Positions 26,304 through 35,837 of a stretch of 45,521 nt of DNA are shown in pieces (position 1 is the stretch's first letter; every line of letters starts with the position of its first letter). The DNA is from an uncultured Bacilli bacterium (GTDB taxonomy: Bacteria; Bacillota_I; Bacilli_A; RF39; UBA660). Location of the stretch: positions 64,299-109,819 of the forward strand of contig CALVRE010000042.1 in NCBI GenBank assembly GCA_944358455.1, in the 5' to 3' direction. A program made the translations under genes and the position numbers. The notes beneath the pieces are model-generated. The model saw nothing but the letters and a program-made list of their open reading frames with translations, did no database searches and was not told the DNA's origin.

Positions 26304-27385
26304 TATTTTAAATTCACCATTTCTTTTAAGATATTATAAATTTTTTCCGCACTATTTGGAACACTTAATTCCGTAAGATTTCGTTTCATCTCACTCACTT
26401 TTTTCGAATCGTGAAATAGGCTATCGATATTGCGAACAATAATATCCCCTTTCAAATCCTTTTCCTCAATCAAAATGGCGGCATTCTTTTCTACCAGATC
26501 CATCGCATTTTTAAATTGATGATTATTGGGAACATATGGGCTTGGTATTAAAATCGATGGGATTTTTAAGGCAATGATTTCACTTAATGTCGATGCACCA
26601 GCACGAGATACCATGACATCTGTCACTTTCATGACTCCAGAAAGTCCATCAATATAAGGAACTAATTTTACATTTTTAGGAAATTTCTTTTTCTTCATCT
26701 CTTCCCATGATTCTTTTCCAGTCACGTAAAGAATTTCATAATCTTTTCCATTAAATAATGACATCGTACGTTCTAGTCTTTCATTTACTTTCGTAGAACC
26801 CAATGACCCCATAACCAATAACACAAGTTTTTTATTAGGACTTAGTCCTAATGTTTCCTTATCGACGGGTTTGGCCTTTAAAGCGTTTTCACTACATGGA
26901 TTCCCTGTAAATATCGTTTTATACTCTGGAAATTCTTTCATCGACGACTTAAATGATACACCGATTTTCGTTACAAATTTACTTAGAAATAAATTCGATA
27001 CTCCAGGAACACTATTTTGTTCATGAATAAATGTTTTAATTCCACATTTATGAGCTGCATATAAAACTGGACCTGTCACATAGCCTCCAACCCCAATTAC
27101 GACATCCGGTTTAAATTGTTTGATCATTTTTTTACACTTCGAATATCCATTCCAAAAGCATTTTAAGGTTTTGAAGTTCTTCCATATTTGTTTTCGATAA
27201 AAGCCATAAATTTCAATCGTCTCAAAAGGAATTCCATACTTTGGGACAATTTCTTTTTCCATGCGGTTGTGTGTTCCAATATATAAGAATTCACTATCCG
27301 GTTCACGTTCTTTGATTTTATTGATAATTGCTAAAGCAGGATAAATATGTCCGCCCGTTCCACCTGCACTTATGATCACTCTCAT
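26303..27385 (-). CDS. murG: Lipid II synthase MurG
   Basis: Adds GlcNAc to lipid I at the inner membrane face. 360 residues. N-terminal SAGGTGGHIYPALAI, GVGGYVTGPVLYAA, EQNSVPG and the C-terminal SRAGASTLSEIIALKIPSI donor site. A longer frame begins at 27442, but the ATG at 27385 follows AGGATG and gives the family's MRVIISAGGTGGH start. A TATAAT lies upstream with a poor -35. Confidence 0.96.
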   Translation of the reverse strand: MRVIISAGGTGGHIYPALAIINKIKEREPDSEFLYIGTHNRMEKEIVPKYGIPFETIEIYGFYRKQIWKNFKTLKCFWNGYSKCKKMIKQFKPDVVIGVGGYVTGPVLYAAHKCGIKTFIHEQNSVPGVSNLFLSKFVTKIGVSFKSSMKEFPEYKTIFTGNPCSENALKAKPVDKETLGLSPNKKLVLLVMGSLGSTKVNERLERTMSLFNGKDYEILYVTGKESWEEMKKKKFPKNVKLVPYIDGLSGVMKVTDVMVSRAGASTLSEIIALKIPSILIPSPYVPNNHQFKNAMDLVEKNAAILIEEKDLKGDIIVRNIDSLFHDSKKVSEMKRNLTELSVPNSAEKIYNILKEMVNLK

Positions 27386-27429
27386 ATTTTCACATCCTAT
27401 CAGTATTATATCATAATTATATTCATAAG

Positions 27430-27452
27430 AAAAAGAAAACAAAACGTTTTCT
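27430..27452 (-). terminator. Intrinsic terminator after fucO
   Basis: Stem AGAAAAC/GTTTTCT (27434-27440 with 27446-27452), T5 on the minus strand. Confidence 0.65.
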
Positions 27453-27497
27453 TCTCAATTTATCAAAATAGTGAAATTCTTTATAGAAACCCCTAAT

Positions 27498-28652
27498 TTA
27501 CATAGCAGCTTTATAAATAGCTATCATATCTTCTTTTGTTACTTCTCTCGGATTACCTGGTGTACAAGCATCTTTCAATGCTTTTTCAGCAAGCATTGGA
27601 ATATCTTCTTCTTTTACGCCTACATCTTTCAAAGTCTGATTGATTCCTACTGATACGGATAATAATTTTAAACGCGAAACGAAGGTATCGATCACTTCTT
27701 CTTTACTCATACGTCGAGCATCAATTCCTAAAGAATTTAGAATGCGACGAAAACGCTCATAACAAACCTCTCCATTAAAACGCATAACATGTGGTAATAA
27801 AATAGCATTCGCAAGACCATGAGGTGTATCATAAACAGCGCCTAATTGATGAGCAAGAGAATGAACAATTCCAAGACCTACATTAGAAAAACCCATACCA
27901 GCTACATATTGAGCAAGTCCCATATTTTCGATGGCAGCTGTACTTCTTTCGTTAATTGCTTTGGGAAGTGATGCGAAAATAAGTTGAATCGCACGTAGAT
28001 GAAACATATCAGACAACTCCCAAGCTCCTTTTGTGATATAACCTTCTATAGCATGAGTAAGAGCATCCATACCTGTAGCAGCAGCTAAACTTGTTGGCAT
28101 TGACTCCATCAATTCAGAATCGATAATCGCTAATACTGGAATATCATGAGGATCAACACAAACCATCTTCGTTTGTGTTTCCGGATCCGTAATCACATAA
28201 TTAATGGTTACTTCTGCAGCTGTTCCTGCCGTAGTGGGAAGAGCGATAATTGGCATTCCCTTCTTTTTCGTATTTGCAGTGCCACTCAATGATACGATAT
28301 CACTAAATTCGGGATTGTTCATAACGATAGAAATCCCCTTGGCTGTATCGATAACAGAACCGCCACCAATCGCCACGATCACATCTGCCATCGCACTCTT
28401 ACATTTCATAACTCCATCTTGAACATTTTGAACAGTAGGATTAGCCTTTACATCGCTAAAGACTTCATAATTAATCCTATTTTTTCCTAATACGTCTAAC
28501 ACTTTATGAATAAGTCCTACCTCAACGATATTTTTATCGGTTACCACCAATACTTTTTCGTAACCTCGAGCAATAATTTCTGATCCTAGCATTTCTCTAG
28601 AACCTCTTCCAAAATAAGACATTTCGTTTAATACAAATCGATTGACTGCCAT
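27498..28652 (-). CDS. fucO: Iron-dependent lactaldehyde reductase / 1,2-propanediol oxidoreductase (FucO-like)
   Basis: 384 residues, group III Fe-alcohol dehydrogenase. NAD-binding GGGSVIDTAK (96-105). Predicted metal ligands Asp196, His200, His264 and His278 lie in GMDALTHAIEG, VHSLAHQ and DTPHGLANAI. Long segments match E. coli FucO as I know it (ALPTTAGTAAEVTINYVITD, QYVAGMGFSNVGLG), so reduction of L-lactaldehyde to propanediol in fucose/rhamnose fermentation is the best guess; other short aldehydes are possible. No sugar genes adjoin. Own promoter and terminator. Confidence 0.88.
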   Translation of the reverse strand: MAVNRFVLNEMSYFGRGSREMLGSEIIARGYEKVLVVTDKNIVEVGLIHKVLDVLGKNRINYEVFSDVKANPTVQNVQDGVMKCKSAMADVIVAIGGGSVIDTAKGISIVMNNPEFSDIVSLSGTANTKKKGMPIIALPTTAGTAAEVTINYVITDPETQTKMVCVDPHDIPVLAIIDSELMESMPTSLAAATGMDALTHAIEGYITKGAWELSDMFHLRAIQLIFASLPKAINERSTAAIENMGLAQYVAGMGFSNVGLGIVHSLAHQLGAVYDTPHGLANAILLPHVMRFNGEVCYERFRRILNSLGIDARRMSKEEVIDTFVSRLKLLSVSVGINQTLKDVGVKEEDIPMLAEKALKDACTPGNPREVTKEDMIAIYKAAM

Positions 28653-28678
28653 ACTAACCTCTCCTTTATTATAGAATT

Positions 28679-28707
28679 ATTATCTCATGAAGAAATGTAA
28701 TTTTCAA
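28679..28707 (-). promoter_or_regulatory. Promoter of fucO
   Basis: Minus strand: TTGAAA (28702-28707), 17-base spacer, GATAAT (28679-28684); AAGGAGAGG ribosome site follows. Confidence 0.65.
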
Positions 28708-28758
28708 GAACATACTATCAAAAACGTCAAAGAATTGTCGTCATTACACACGATTCAC

Positions 28759-31185
28759 TTAAAATGTATCTTCTGTTAAGGCATCTATGATATTTTCTTG
28801 CTTCATTTGCTTCGTTGCATAATGCATCGTTACCAATGTTAGAAGAAAAATTCCTAAAAATCCGATTAAGAATGTCTGATACGGATAATGTAAGTGAATC
28901 AATTTAGAATCACGAAAGGGATTATACATTTCTTTGATCCACCAGTTGATGATTAAAATAAAGAAATTCGATATTACAAACCCATATAAGAATGATTTCA
29001 TTCCAAAAAAGAAACTTTCTAAAGAGAGCATTTTATTAAATCCTTTCTTCGTAAGCCCAATACTACGGAGCATTGCAAATTCTTTTCGACGTAATAAAAT
29101 GCCTGTATAAACCGTCGTAAAAACACTCGTCAATGCAACTAAAGTTAAAAGTCCAATCAGACCATAAACAACAATTTCAATTAGTAAAATCGTTCTTTTC
29201 ATCATTTCTATTTGGAGAGCATAATTTTCGACGAAAGCATTGCTTGGTTCATATTGACGGAAAATGCGATTTATCTCCTCCTCGATCGTAAACGGATCTT
29301 TCGCAACAATAACAGCAGAACGTACGCTCATATTTTTCTCGTAGAGGTTTTGAATTTCTTCTAATGTATTTTCATCGACCACGATCGTAAGTGCGGTAGT
29401 AGACGGCAACAGGCCTAAACTGTCTGGCACCATTTCCAGATTATCTAATGTTTTATAGCAATCTCTTTCATTATTTTCTCCACGTGTACAAAGTAAAATG
29501 GATTGTGGCACCTCAGTAAACGGACTTATCTCTATCTTGGCATCTGCCTCATCCACAACTTTATTGATAATAAAAGGTCTTCCTCTTTCAATATGATAAT
29601 AATCGAGATATTCTTGATAACTTTTGGAATCCAAAGTGATCAAATTGGCAAACGATGCTACATTCTTTTTTTCGTCACCGTCGATCGCACCAATATAATT
29701 TGTTTTTCCGCTATATATAACAGCTTTATCGATTGAAGAAAGATTTAAAATTTCCGTTTCGATCGCCCTCACTTTATCCGGATCCGAATCACCGAAGGAT
29801 AAATTGACATTCATCTCTGGTAAATTCATTCCTAAATAAGTGGTTTCTTCTATAAAAGCAAAAAAGATATTTCCCACAACTAATAAAATAATACTAAGTG
29901 AAATGGCAATTGTCGTAACACGATACTTCTTTTTGTTACGTCTTAAATTTTTAAAAGCGATGTCTCCCTCAATACCAAACAGTCTTTTTATGATCCCAAA
30001 ATGGAACCACCTACGTTTTCTTTTGACATCATCCTTACTACGAATCGCATCAATCGGGCTTATTTTACCTGCCCTCATAGCGGGAAGCCAAGCAGAAAGA
30101 ATGATAATTCCAACAATATAAAGTAATGAAATATAATAATAAGATGGATAGAGAGCTAGTTTGAAAGTAGTACTAAAAACAGGTGCCCCAATCATATTAA
30201 ACAACTTAATCACAATCATACCCATCAAAATAGTCAACAAAATTCCTAATATCATACCAGGTATTCCTGTCACCAAAGCTTCGAAGAAAACCGAGCGAAT
30301 AATTTGCCCTGGTGTAGCTCCCACACTTGCAAAAATACCATATAATTTCTTACGTTCTGTTACCGATATGGCAAAAGCATTATAAATCACTAAAATACAA
30401 GCGACAGCAAGAATGGTAAGAAGAAAAAGATAAACACCCATTCGCATATCATCTGGCGAAGAATAATAGCCTTCTCCATAAACATTCAAAAGATGAATAT
30501 TGGGAGTGACACCTTCGTATTCGGAACCACCCCAACCATGAGTAGGAACAATTCCCAAATCGGTCGCAATCACTCCTAGTTGTTCCAAAGCATGGGAAAC
30601 ACTCTTTAACGTCACAAAATAATAATTGACATCGGTTAAAGTGTTATCTCCTTTCGTTATCATTACATTTTCACCTAAATATGACTCGTAATACTGTGGT
30701 TCTGAAACACCTACGACCGTATAGGTTTGATCTTGCAAATCAATGGTATCTCCCGTTTCAAGATTTAAAGTAGAATAGGAAGTGAAACTAGAGGGAATGA
30801 CAATTTCCCCTTCGTTTTGTGGAAGACGTCCATATTTTAACGGGATATTTTCTAACATATCCTCATTCATGGTAAAAAGACGCAAAGAATAAGTTTGATC
30901 AGAGATATTTAACCATGTTTCCGTGAGGAGTGAAATCGTTTCTATCGAAGCAATTTTTTCTTCTTTTTTTAATATATTCCATGCTTCCTTATCATTTTCT
31001 ACAACGATATGAAAAGTTCCATACTTTGCCATCGTTTCTTGCTCATCATTTTTTTGATAAGAACTAATAAAAAGCGCCATCGATAAAATCAATAAGGTCG
31101 ACAAAGCAATTCCTAGAATCGTTGCCAACATTCGTTTCTTATTGTGTTGTAAATAACGAATTGTAACTGTATTTAAGGGATTCAT
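28759..31185 (-). CDS. FtsX-type ABC transporter permease (module 2)
   Basis: 808 residues with two FtsX repeats. First helix about 18-40, large extracellular domain (50-250), three helices (about 255-370), a fourth at about 420-445, second extracellular domain (450-660), three helices to the C terminus. Motifs ERKKLYGIFASVGATPGQI and LRRKEFAMLRSIGLTKKGF mark the two cores. Its start overlaps the stop of its ATPase by four bases (ATGA). It parallels the permease at 33189-35837 but has diverged more than the ATPases. No terminator is evident before 28652. Substrate unknown; peptide-antibiotic sensing or export is typical. Confidence 0.88.
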   Translation of the reverse strand: MNPLNTVTIRYLQHNKKRMLATILGIALSTLLILSMALFISSYQKNDEQETMAKYGTFHIVVENDKEAWNILKKEEKIASIETISLLTETWLNISDQTYSLRLFTMNEDMLENIPLKYGRLPQNEGEIVIPSSFTSYSTLNLETGDTIDLQDQTYTVVGVSEPQYYESYLGENVMITKGDNTLTDVNYYFVTLKSVSHALEQLGVIATDLGIVPTHGWGGSEYEGVTPNIHLLNVYGEGYYSSPDDMRMGVYLFLLTILAVACILVIYNAFAISVTERKKLYGIFASVGATPGQIIRSVFFEALVTGIPGMILGILLTILMGMIVIKLFNMIGAPVFSTTFKLALYPSYYYISLLYIVGIIILSAWLPAMRAGKISPIDAIRSKDDVKRKRRWFHFGIIKRLFGIEGDIAFKNLRRNKKKYRVTTIAISLSIILLVVGNIFFAFIEETTYLGMNLPEMNVNLSFGDSDPDKVRAIETEILNLSSIDKAVIYSGKTNYIGAIDGDEKKNVASFANLITLDSKSYQEYLDYYHIERGRPFIINKVVDEADAKIEISPFTEVPQSILLCTRGENNERDCYKTLDNLEMVPDSLGLLPSTTALTIVVDENTLEEIQNLYEKNMSVRSAVIVAKDPFTIEEEINRIFRQYEPSNAFVENYALQIEMMKRTILLIEIVVYGLIGLLTLVALTSVFTTVYTGILLRRKEFAMLRSIGLTKKGFNKMLSLESFFFGMKSFLYGFVISNFFILIINWWIKEMYNPFRDSKLIHLHYPYQTFLIGFLGIFLLTLVTMHYATKQMKQENIIDALTEDTF

Positions 31186-31865
31186 GCACTCACCTTGGAA
31201 TCATCTATGATTCTTCCATCTTCGATCGTAATAATACGACTTGCCGTAAGTGCTAATTCGTGGTCATGAGTAATCATAATAATGGTTTGATGATACTTTT
31301 CATTTGACAACTTTAGTAATTCCATAATTTCCCGACTCGCTTTACTATCTAAGTTCCCAGTTGGCTCATCAGCAAGAAGCAAACTTGGACGATTCATAAG
31401 AGCTCTCCCAATACTCACTCTTTGTTGTTGACCGCCAGATAACTCATTCGGAAGATGATCTACTCTGTTTTCCAAACCTAAGGTTGTAATTAATTCTTGC
31501 AAATATGCTTGATCAATTTTCTTTTTATCCAACTCAATGGGAAGTGTCATATTTTCTTTGACATTTAAAATTGGTATCAAATTATAAAATTGATAGACCA
31601 ATCCAACTTCTCTTCTTCTGAAGACAGCAAGATCACGTTCATTTAACTGATAAACATCTTTCCCCTTTACATATACTTTCCCACTTGTCGGACGATCAAC
31701 TCCACCTAAAATATGCAAAAGGGTACTCTTTCCAGAGCCACTTGCTCCTACGATTGCCACAAATTCTCCATCTTCAACAGAAAAACTAACATCATCTAAT
31801 GCTTTTACTAATGCCTCTCCCTTTCCATAGTTTTTACACAGATGTTCGACTTTCAAAATCTCCAT
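31182..31865 (-). CDS. ABC transporter ATP-binding protein (module 2)
   Basis: 227 residues, LolD/MacB type. Walker A GASGSGKS (40-47), Q-loop YQFYNLIP, signature LSGGQQQR (142-149), Walker B LLLADE (162-167), H-loop MITHDH. Near-identical over long stretches to the ATPase at 35837-36517 (for example NVKENMTLP, NELSGGQQQRVSIGRALMN), so the two arose by duplication. Has its own promoter. Confidence 0.93.
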   Translation of the reverse strand: MEILKVEHLCKNYGKGEALVKALDDVSFSVEDGEFVAIVGASGSGKSTLLHILGGVDRPTSGKVYVKGKDVYQLNERDLAVFRRREVGLVYQFYNLIPILNVKENMTLPIELDKKKIDQAYLQELITTLGLENRVDHLPNELSGGQQQRVSIGRALMNRPSLLLADEPTGNLDSKASREIMELLKLSNEKYHQTIIMITHDHELALTASRIITIEDGRIIDDSKVSA

Positions 31866-31891
31866 ACTATACTCTCCTACTTTATATAAAC

Positions 31892-31920
31892 ATCATAGCA
31901 AAAAAAATAAAAAGATACAA
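31892..31920 (-). promoter_or_regulatory. Promoter of ABC module 2
   Basis: Minus strand: TTGTAT (31915-31920), 17-base spacer, TATGAT (31892-31897), with a GTAGGAGAG ribosome site downstream. The direct repeats found before module 1 are absent here. The rest of the intergenic stretch up to 32120 is AT-rich with nothing else recognised. Confidence 0.55.
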
Positions 31921-32120
31921 TCAGAAACAAATAGAGAATCGAATTCCTTTATTTTCATATGTTTTTTATCGTTGATTTAGTAATATATTCATCTCCAAAA
32001 CTTTCCTAAAAAACAATCATCTTAACTTTGTATCATTTTGACTAAGTAACGGAATATAAACATCTTTTGATTTATTATAAATTTCAATACTAAAAAATTA
32101 TTTTGATATAAATAAACATA

Positions 32121-32145
32121 AAAATGCGACTTTTTGCCGCATTTT
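32121..32145. terminator. Terminator of the secreted-protein cassette
   Basis: AAAATGCG/CGCATTTT (32121-32128 with 32138-32145), T-runs on both strands. It ends the minus-strand unit 21 bases after the stop of the 221-residue gene. Confidence 0.8.
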
Positions 32146-32166
32146 TTTACTCTTCCATAATATTTT

Positions 32167-32832
32167 TTAAGCAACTTTTTCGAGCCACATCGTACAATTC
32201 CAGCTTACACTATGGGTCGTATTACTAAAGACAATTCCAGTAGCTGTTCTCAGGTTCTCCATATTAGTAAGACGAAGTAAATTTAGATCTCCACTGATAC
32301 TTCCAACTCCTGCACTGTAACTTGTCATTGGGGTTAAGGTTTCAAATGTACCACTGACAGCTGTATTTGTTCCAACTAAACGATATGTTACATTACCAGC
32401 ACTATTACTAGACCAACCTAAGTTGACATTCACTTGTAATACAAGAGGAATATACTTCGTATTATCATAAGAAACAGTTCCACTTCCACCAGAAATTGCA
32501 GATAAAGTTCCGGTTTTAATTTCCCATCCTTCTGGGATAAATCCATTCGTAGAAGACATGGTTCCTACTTCTTCCGCACCAATATTCGCATTCCAGAACG
32601 TGACACCTTGTTTCACATCACTAGCCGTCGCATCTCCTGTCGGTGTTACTTGATTCTTTACTCTTTCGTATAATTCATCGAGTGATTCTTTCACATTTTC
32701 TACTTCCCATGATTCATTAGCTGGACTATAGCTAACTTCATTTGCTTGGTATTGATATGCCGCATAGACTGTCATACTAGTGAGCATTATTCCTATTACA
32801 ATTCCCAATCCAATACTACATACGTTTTTCAT
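32167..32832 (-). CDS. Secreted protein with VxxSLDELY and TASDV modules
   Basis: 221 residues, function unknown. Signal peptide or anchor about 5-25 ending TVYAAY. Then EVSYSP...ENVKESLDELYERV, a motif seen in phage tail and surface proteins of gut Firmicutes (VxxALDELY). Next GDATASDVKQGVTFWN...VGTMSS, resembling the TASDVLxGKTF..G.xxTGT repeats of the same kinds of proteins. The remainder is Ser/Thr/Asn/Gly-rich beta sequence. Overlaps the pilin-like gene by four bases, so the two are coupled. Probably a surface or fibre-like protein. Confidence 0.7.
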   Translation of the reverse strand: MKNVCSIGLGIVIGIMLTSMTVYAAYQYQANEVSYSPANESWEVENVKESLDELYERVKNQVTPTGDATASDVKQGVTFWNANIGAEEVGTMSSTNGFIPEGWEIKTGTLSAISGGSGTVSYDNTKYIPLVLQVNVNLGWSSNSAGNVTYRLVGTNTAVSGTFETLTPMTSYSAGVGSISGDLNLLRLTNMENLRTATGIVFSNTTHSVSWNCTMWLEKVA

Positions 32833-33098
32833 CTCATCATTCCCTCTAACTCATTTAGTGCATCTTCCACTGTTTTTATATTAGAATTATACTTCGTTTC
32901 ATATCCTACTTCACTCGCGTCAATTCTAGCATCTCCATTTATTTGTAACATAATATCATTTGTAAGTGTTCTTAAACGGTAATGTCCTTCTGCTAGATTG
33001 CTCAAGATCAGTAATATAAAACACAAAAACAAGACGAGTAATGGATATAAAATTCCACTAATTGCAAAACCTTTTTTCTCCACATTTTCAACCCCCAT
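32829..33098 (-). CDS. Pilin-like small membrane protein
   Basis: 89 residues. The N terminus MGVENVEKKGFAISGILYP leads into a long hydrophobic helix (to about 35), reminiscent of a type IV prepilin (basic leader, Gly-Phe junction, hydrophobic stem), then a polar tail with EVGYETKYNSNIKTVEDALN followed by EL. The same EV-x-Y...V-x-x-[AS]-L-[ND]-E-L pattern occurs in the next gene, so the two products share a module. No prepilin peptidase or assembly ATPase is in the window; the glutamate expected at +5 after Phe is absent. Pilin membership is therefore tentative. Confidence 0.6.
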   Translation of the reverse strand: MGVENVEKKGFAISGILYPLLVLFLCFILLILSNLAEGHYRLRTLTNDIMLQINGDARIDASEVGYETKYNSNIKTVEDALNELEGMMR

Positions 33099-33188
33099 CT
33101 CTATTATTCCTTATTTTTATTCTATCATACTTTTGTTTTATTCTGTTTTCATTGTATCAGATTTTGAAGTTCAACACAAGATATTTGA

Positions 33189-35837
33189 TCAAATATTTTC
33201 TTCACGAATGGAATCTAAAATATTTTCTCGTTTTACCTTTTTCGTTGCATAAATCATCGTTGCAAATACAATTAAGAATACGCCAACAATCGCAATCAAG
33301 AATGCATTCCATGGCCACATGATATCCGAATAAGAAACAATATTACCAATACTCATATGAATCCATATGATTACAAGGCAAGAGAATGGTAAGGCATAAA
33401 GCAATGATTTCATTCCGAAGAATAAGCTTTCAAAACAAATGATTTTATTAAATCCTCCTGGAGTAAGTCCCATACTACGAAGCATCGCAAATTCTTTTCT
33501 ACGAAGAGCAATACTGGTATTGATGGTATTGAAGACACTAGTAACACCAATCAAGGTTACTAAACTAATAAATCCATAAAGTAGAATTTTAATAACGAGG
33601 ATCATGTTACGTTCCAATTGCATATCTTTTTCAATATTTGTAAAATCAAAATGAGTGAGTTCATTCGTATCTTCGATTTCTTCTAAGCGTTTATTTAATG
33701 CTTCATAATCAGATGCTTGAATTAACATAGTATTTCCATAATAACCTTCCTCTTCATATGTTATTTGGCTTATAATTTGATCATACATATCTTCCGAAAC
33801 CAATATGTTGAGAGACGAGGTATCTTGAATGAGTGATGACATTCCAAATGGAGCGGTATCTAAAGTTACAATGTTGTTTAATGAAGCATTACAATGACTA
33901 TCTTTGATCGGATAACTACTCCACTCTTCTCCCACAATTACCTCTTGTTCATAGTCATATTCTAGATTACAAATGGAAAGAGATGATGGGGTTTTATCTA
34001 ACCATTTATATTCATAATTTACTCGCTCCCCATTCGCATAAGAAATACCTTTATATAGATTGATAAAGAAAGCTGTTCCTGCACTTCTATGATTCTTATT
34101 TAAAAGGTCTTGATAATACTTGTCATCAACACGAATCAAATTAATATCTTCATACTCTCTACTAGCAATTGATATGCTTTCGCGATGATTCATTCCCTCT
34201 TTTGTAAAATAAGAGTCATCTAGAGTTGGTGTAGACACACGATGAGATTGATAGTATACAATCTTTTCTACTCCTTCGTAAGCGGCCATCTCTTCTTCAA
34301 AATGCTTTTCAATTTCTTCATCTTCATCGTGATAATAAATTTCAATATTATAATCTGGAAGTGTTAGAAAATCTTCAGAAGTACGAAGCCCATATTGTAA
34401 TAAACTAGAAAAAGATACAAACATGACGATACTAATAAACAAGGAAGCAATCGTAATGCGATACTTCTTTTTATTACGCTTGATATTTTTAAGAGCGATT
34501 TCTCCTTCGATACCAAATAATTTAGAAACCCATTTGCCAGTTTTAACCTTTTTACTTTTTATTTTGATATCATCATTTTGGCGAATCGATTCGATCGGTG
34601 TAACACGACTTGCACGTACAGCTGGTAAATAGGCTGATAGGAAAATGACAATAATCATAAAAAGAATAGGAATTAAAATTAATGGTGGATAGGTCGTCAG
34701 TACTAAATCGCTTCCCAGTAGTTTTGGTACTAGATAGTTGACAATTTGAATCACGATACCGATTCCTAGATAAGCACCTAAAATACCTAATGGAATGCCA
34801 ATGATAGCGATGATAAAAGCTTCAAAGAAGACGGTTTTACGAATTTGCTTTTTGGTAGCTCCAATACTAGAAAAGAGTCCAAACTGTTTCTTTCGTTCCA
34901 TTACAGAAATGGCAAATGAATTATAAATGACAATGATACATCCAACCGATATAATAGAAAGAACAATGACGATAATTTGAAACATTCCACTATTGATATT
35001 ACTATATTGACTTTCTCCGTATAAAGAAAGTAATGCATCATTCATTTGTACATCCGAGTAATAAGTATAACCAAACGATTCCTCTTTTTCTTTTCCTAAG
35101 TTCTCGGCAATCGTATAGGCCTTATTATAAATATTTTTCGTACTTTTGAAAATAACATAGGAATAAATGACATCATCATCTGTTAGCGTGCCTTCATTGA
35201 CAAAAACAGAATATCCTGGTTCATCGTAATTTTCATAGCAACTACGTTCGACAATTCCCACGATCGTATAAGTTTTCGTCGTGTGAGTCTGTAATGTCTC
35301 CCCTTCTACAAATGGTTCTCCATGCTCGATAGGATATGTTTCTCCATTTTCTTCTGGATAATAGCGATCTCCTATCGAAAGAGTGATCGTATCACCTAAT
35401 CTATAAGAGACACCGCCATTACTTTTAATATGATTCGAAATTACGATTTCTTCATCGTTTACTGGTTTTCTTCCACTAATAAAATGAAGTTCATCATAAT
35501 ATTCATCATTGACTTCTAACACATGAAGATATGGCTTATATTCATTTGTACCACCTTCTAGATAGGCGTAGCCTAATTCATGCGCATAAAAGACCTTTTT
35601 TACAGCTGTATTATTTTGGAGTAACATCTTTTGACCGTACTCTATATTTTGATACTCTACATGATAAGAACCATTGTATTCAATAATTTCTTTGATCATA
35701 TTTTCGCGTACACTGGAAAAAATGAGACCAATGCCAACCATTAAAGCTGTCGATAAAACAACACCAATGATCGTGACAATCGTTCTTTTTTTATTCATAA
35801 CCAAATGCTTAATTGTCAATTTATTTAAAATATTCAT
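33189..35837 (-). CDS. FtsX-type ABC transporter permease (module 1)
   Basis: 882 residues, the same two-repeat layout as the module 2 permease, with larger extracellular domains (about 40-275 and 465-730). Core motifs ERKKQFGLFSSIGATKKQI and LRRKEFAMLRSMGLTPGGF. Its ATG shares one base with the ATPase stop. It follows the regulator, kinase and VanY-like genes, suggesting that the kinase and transporter work together. No good terminator follows the stop codon. Confidence 0.9.
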   Translation of the reverse strand: MNILNKLTIKHLVMNKKRTIVTIIGVVLSTALMVGIGLIFSSVRENMIKEIIEYNGSYHVEYQNIEYGQKMLLQNNTAVKKVFYAHELGYAYLEGGTNEYKPYLHVLEVNDEYYDELHFISGRKPVNDEEIVISNHIKSNGGVSYRLGDTITLSIGDRYYPEENGETYPIEHGEPFVEGETLQTHTTKTYTIVGIVERSCYENYDEPGYSVFVNEGTLTDDDVIYSYVIFKSTKNIYNKAYTIAENLGKEKEESFGYTYYSDVQMNDALLSLYGESQYSNINSGMFQIIVIVLSIISVGCIIVIYNSFAISVMERKKQFGLFSSIGATKKQIRKTVFFEAFIIAIIGIPLGILGAYLGIGIVIQIVNYLVPKLLGSDLVLTTYPPLILIPILFMIIVIFLSAYLPAVRASRVTPIESIRQNDDIKIKSKKVKTGKWVSKLFGIEGEIALKNIKRNKKKYRITIASLFISIVMFVSFSSLLQYGLRTSEDFLTLPDYNIEIYYHDEDEEIEKHFEEEMAAYEGVEKIVYYQSHRVSTPTLDDSYFTKEGMNHRESISIASREYEDINLIRVDDKYYQDLLNKNHRSAGTAFFINLYKGISYANGERVNYEYKWLDKTPSSLSICNLEYDYEQEVIVGEEWSSYPIKDSHCNASLNNIVTLDTAPFGMSSLIQDTSSLNILVSEDMYDQIISQITYEEEGYYGNTMLIQASDYEALNKRLEEIEDTNELTHFDFTNIEKDMQLERNMILVIKILLYGFISLVTLIGVTSVFNTINTSIALRRKEFAMLRSMGLTPGGFNKIICFESLFFGMKSLLYALPFSCLVIIWIHMSIGNIVSYSDIMWPWNAFLIAIVGVFLIVFATMIYATKKVKRENILDSIREENI

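Noticed and set aside
33181-33196. Perfect 16-base palindrome at the end of the module 1 permease gene
   Set aside because: No T-run follows on the minus strand, and it is simple AT-rich sequence overlapping the stop codon; not a convincing terminator or operator.
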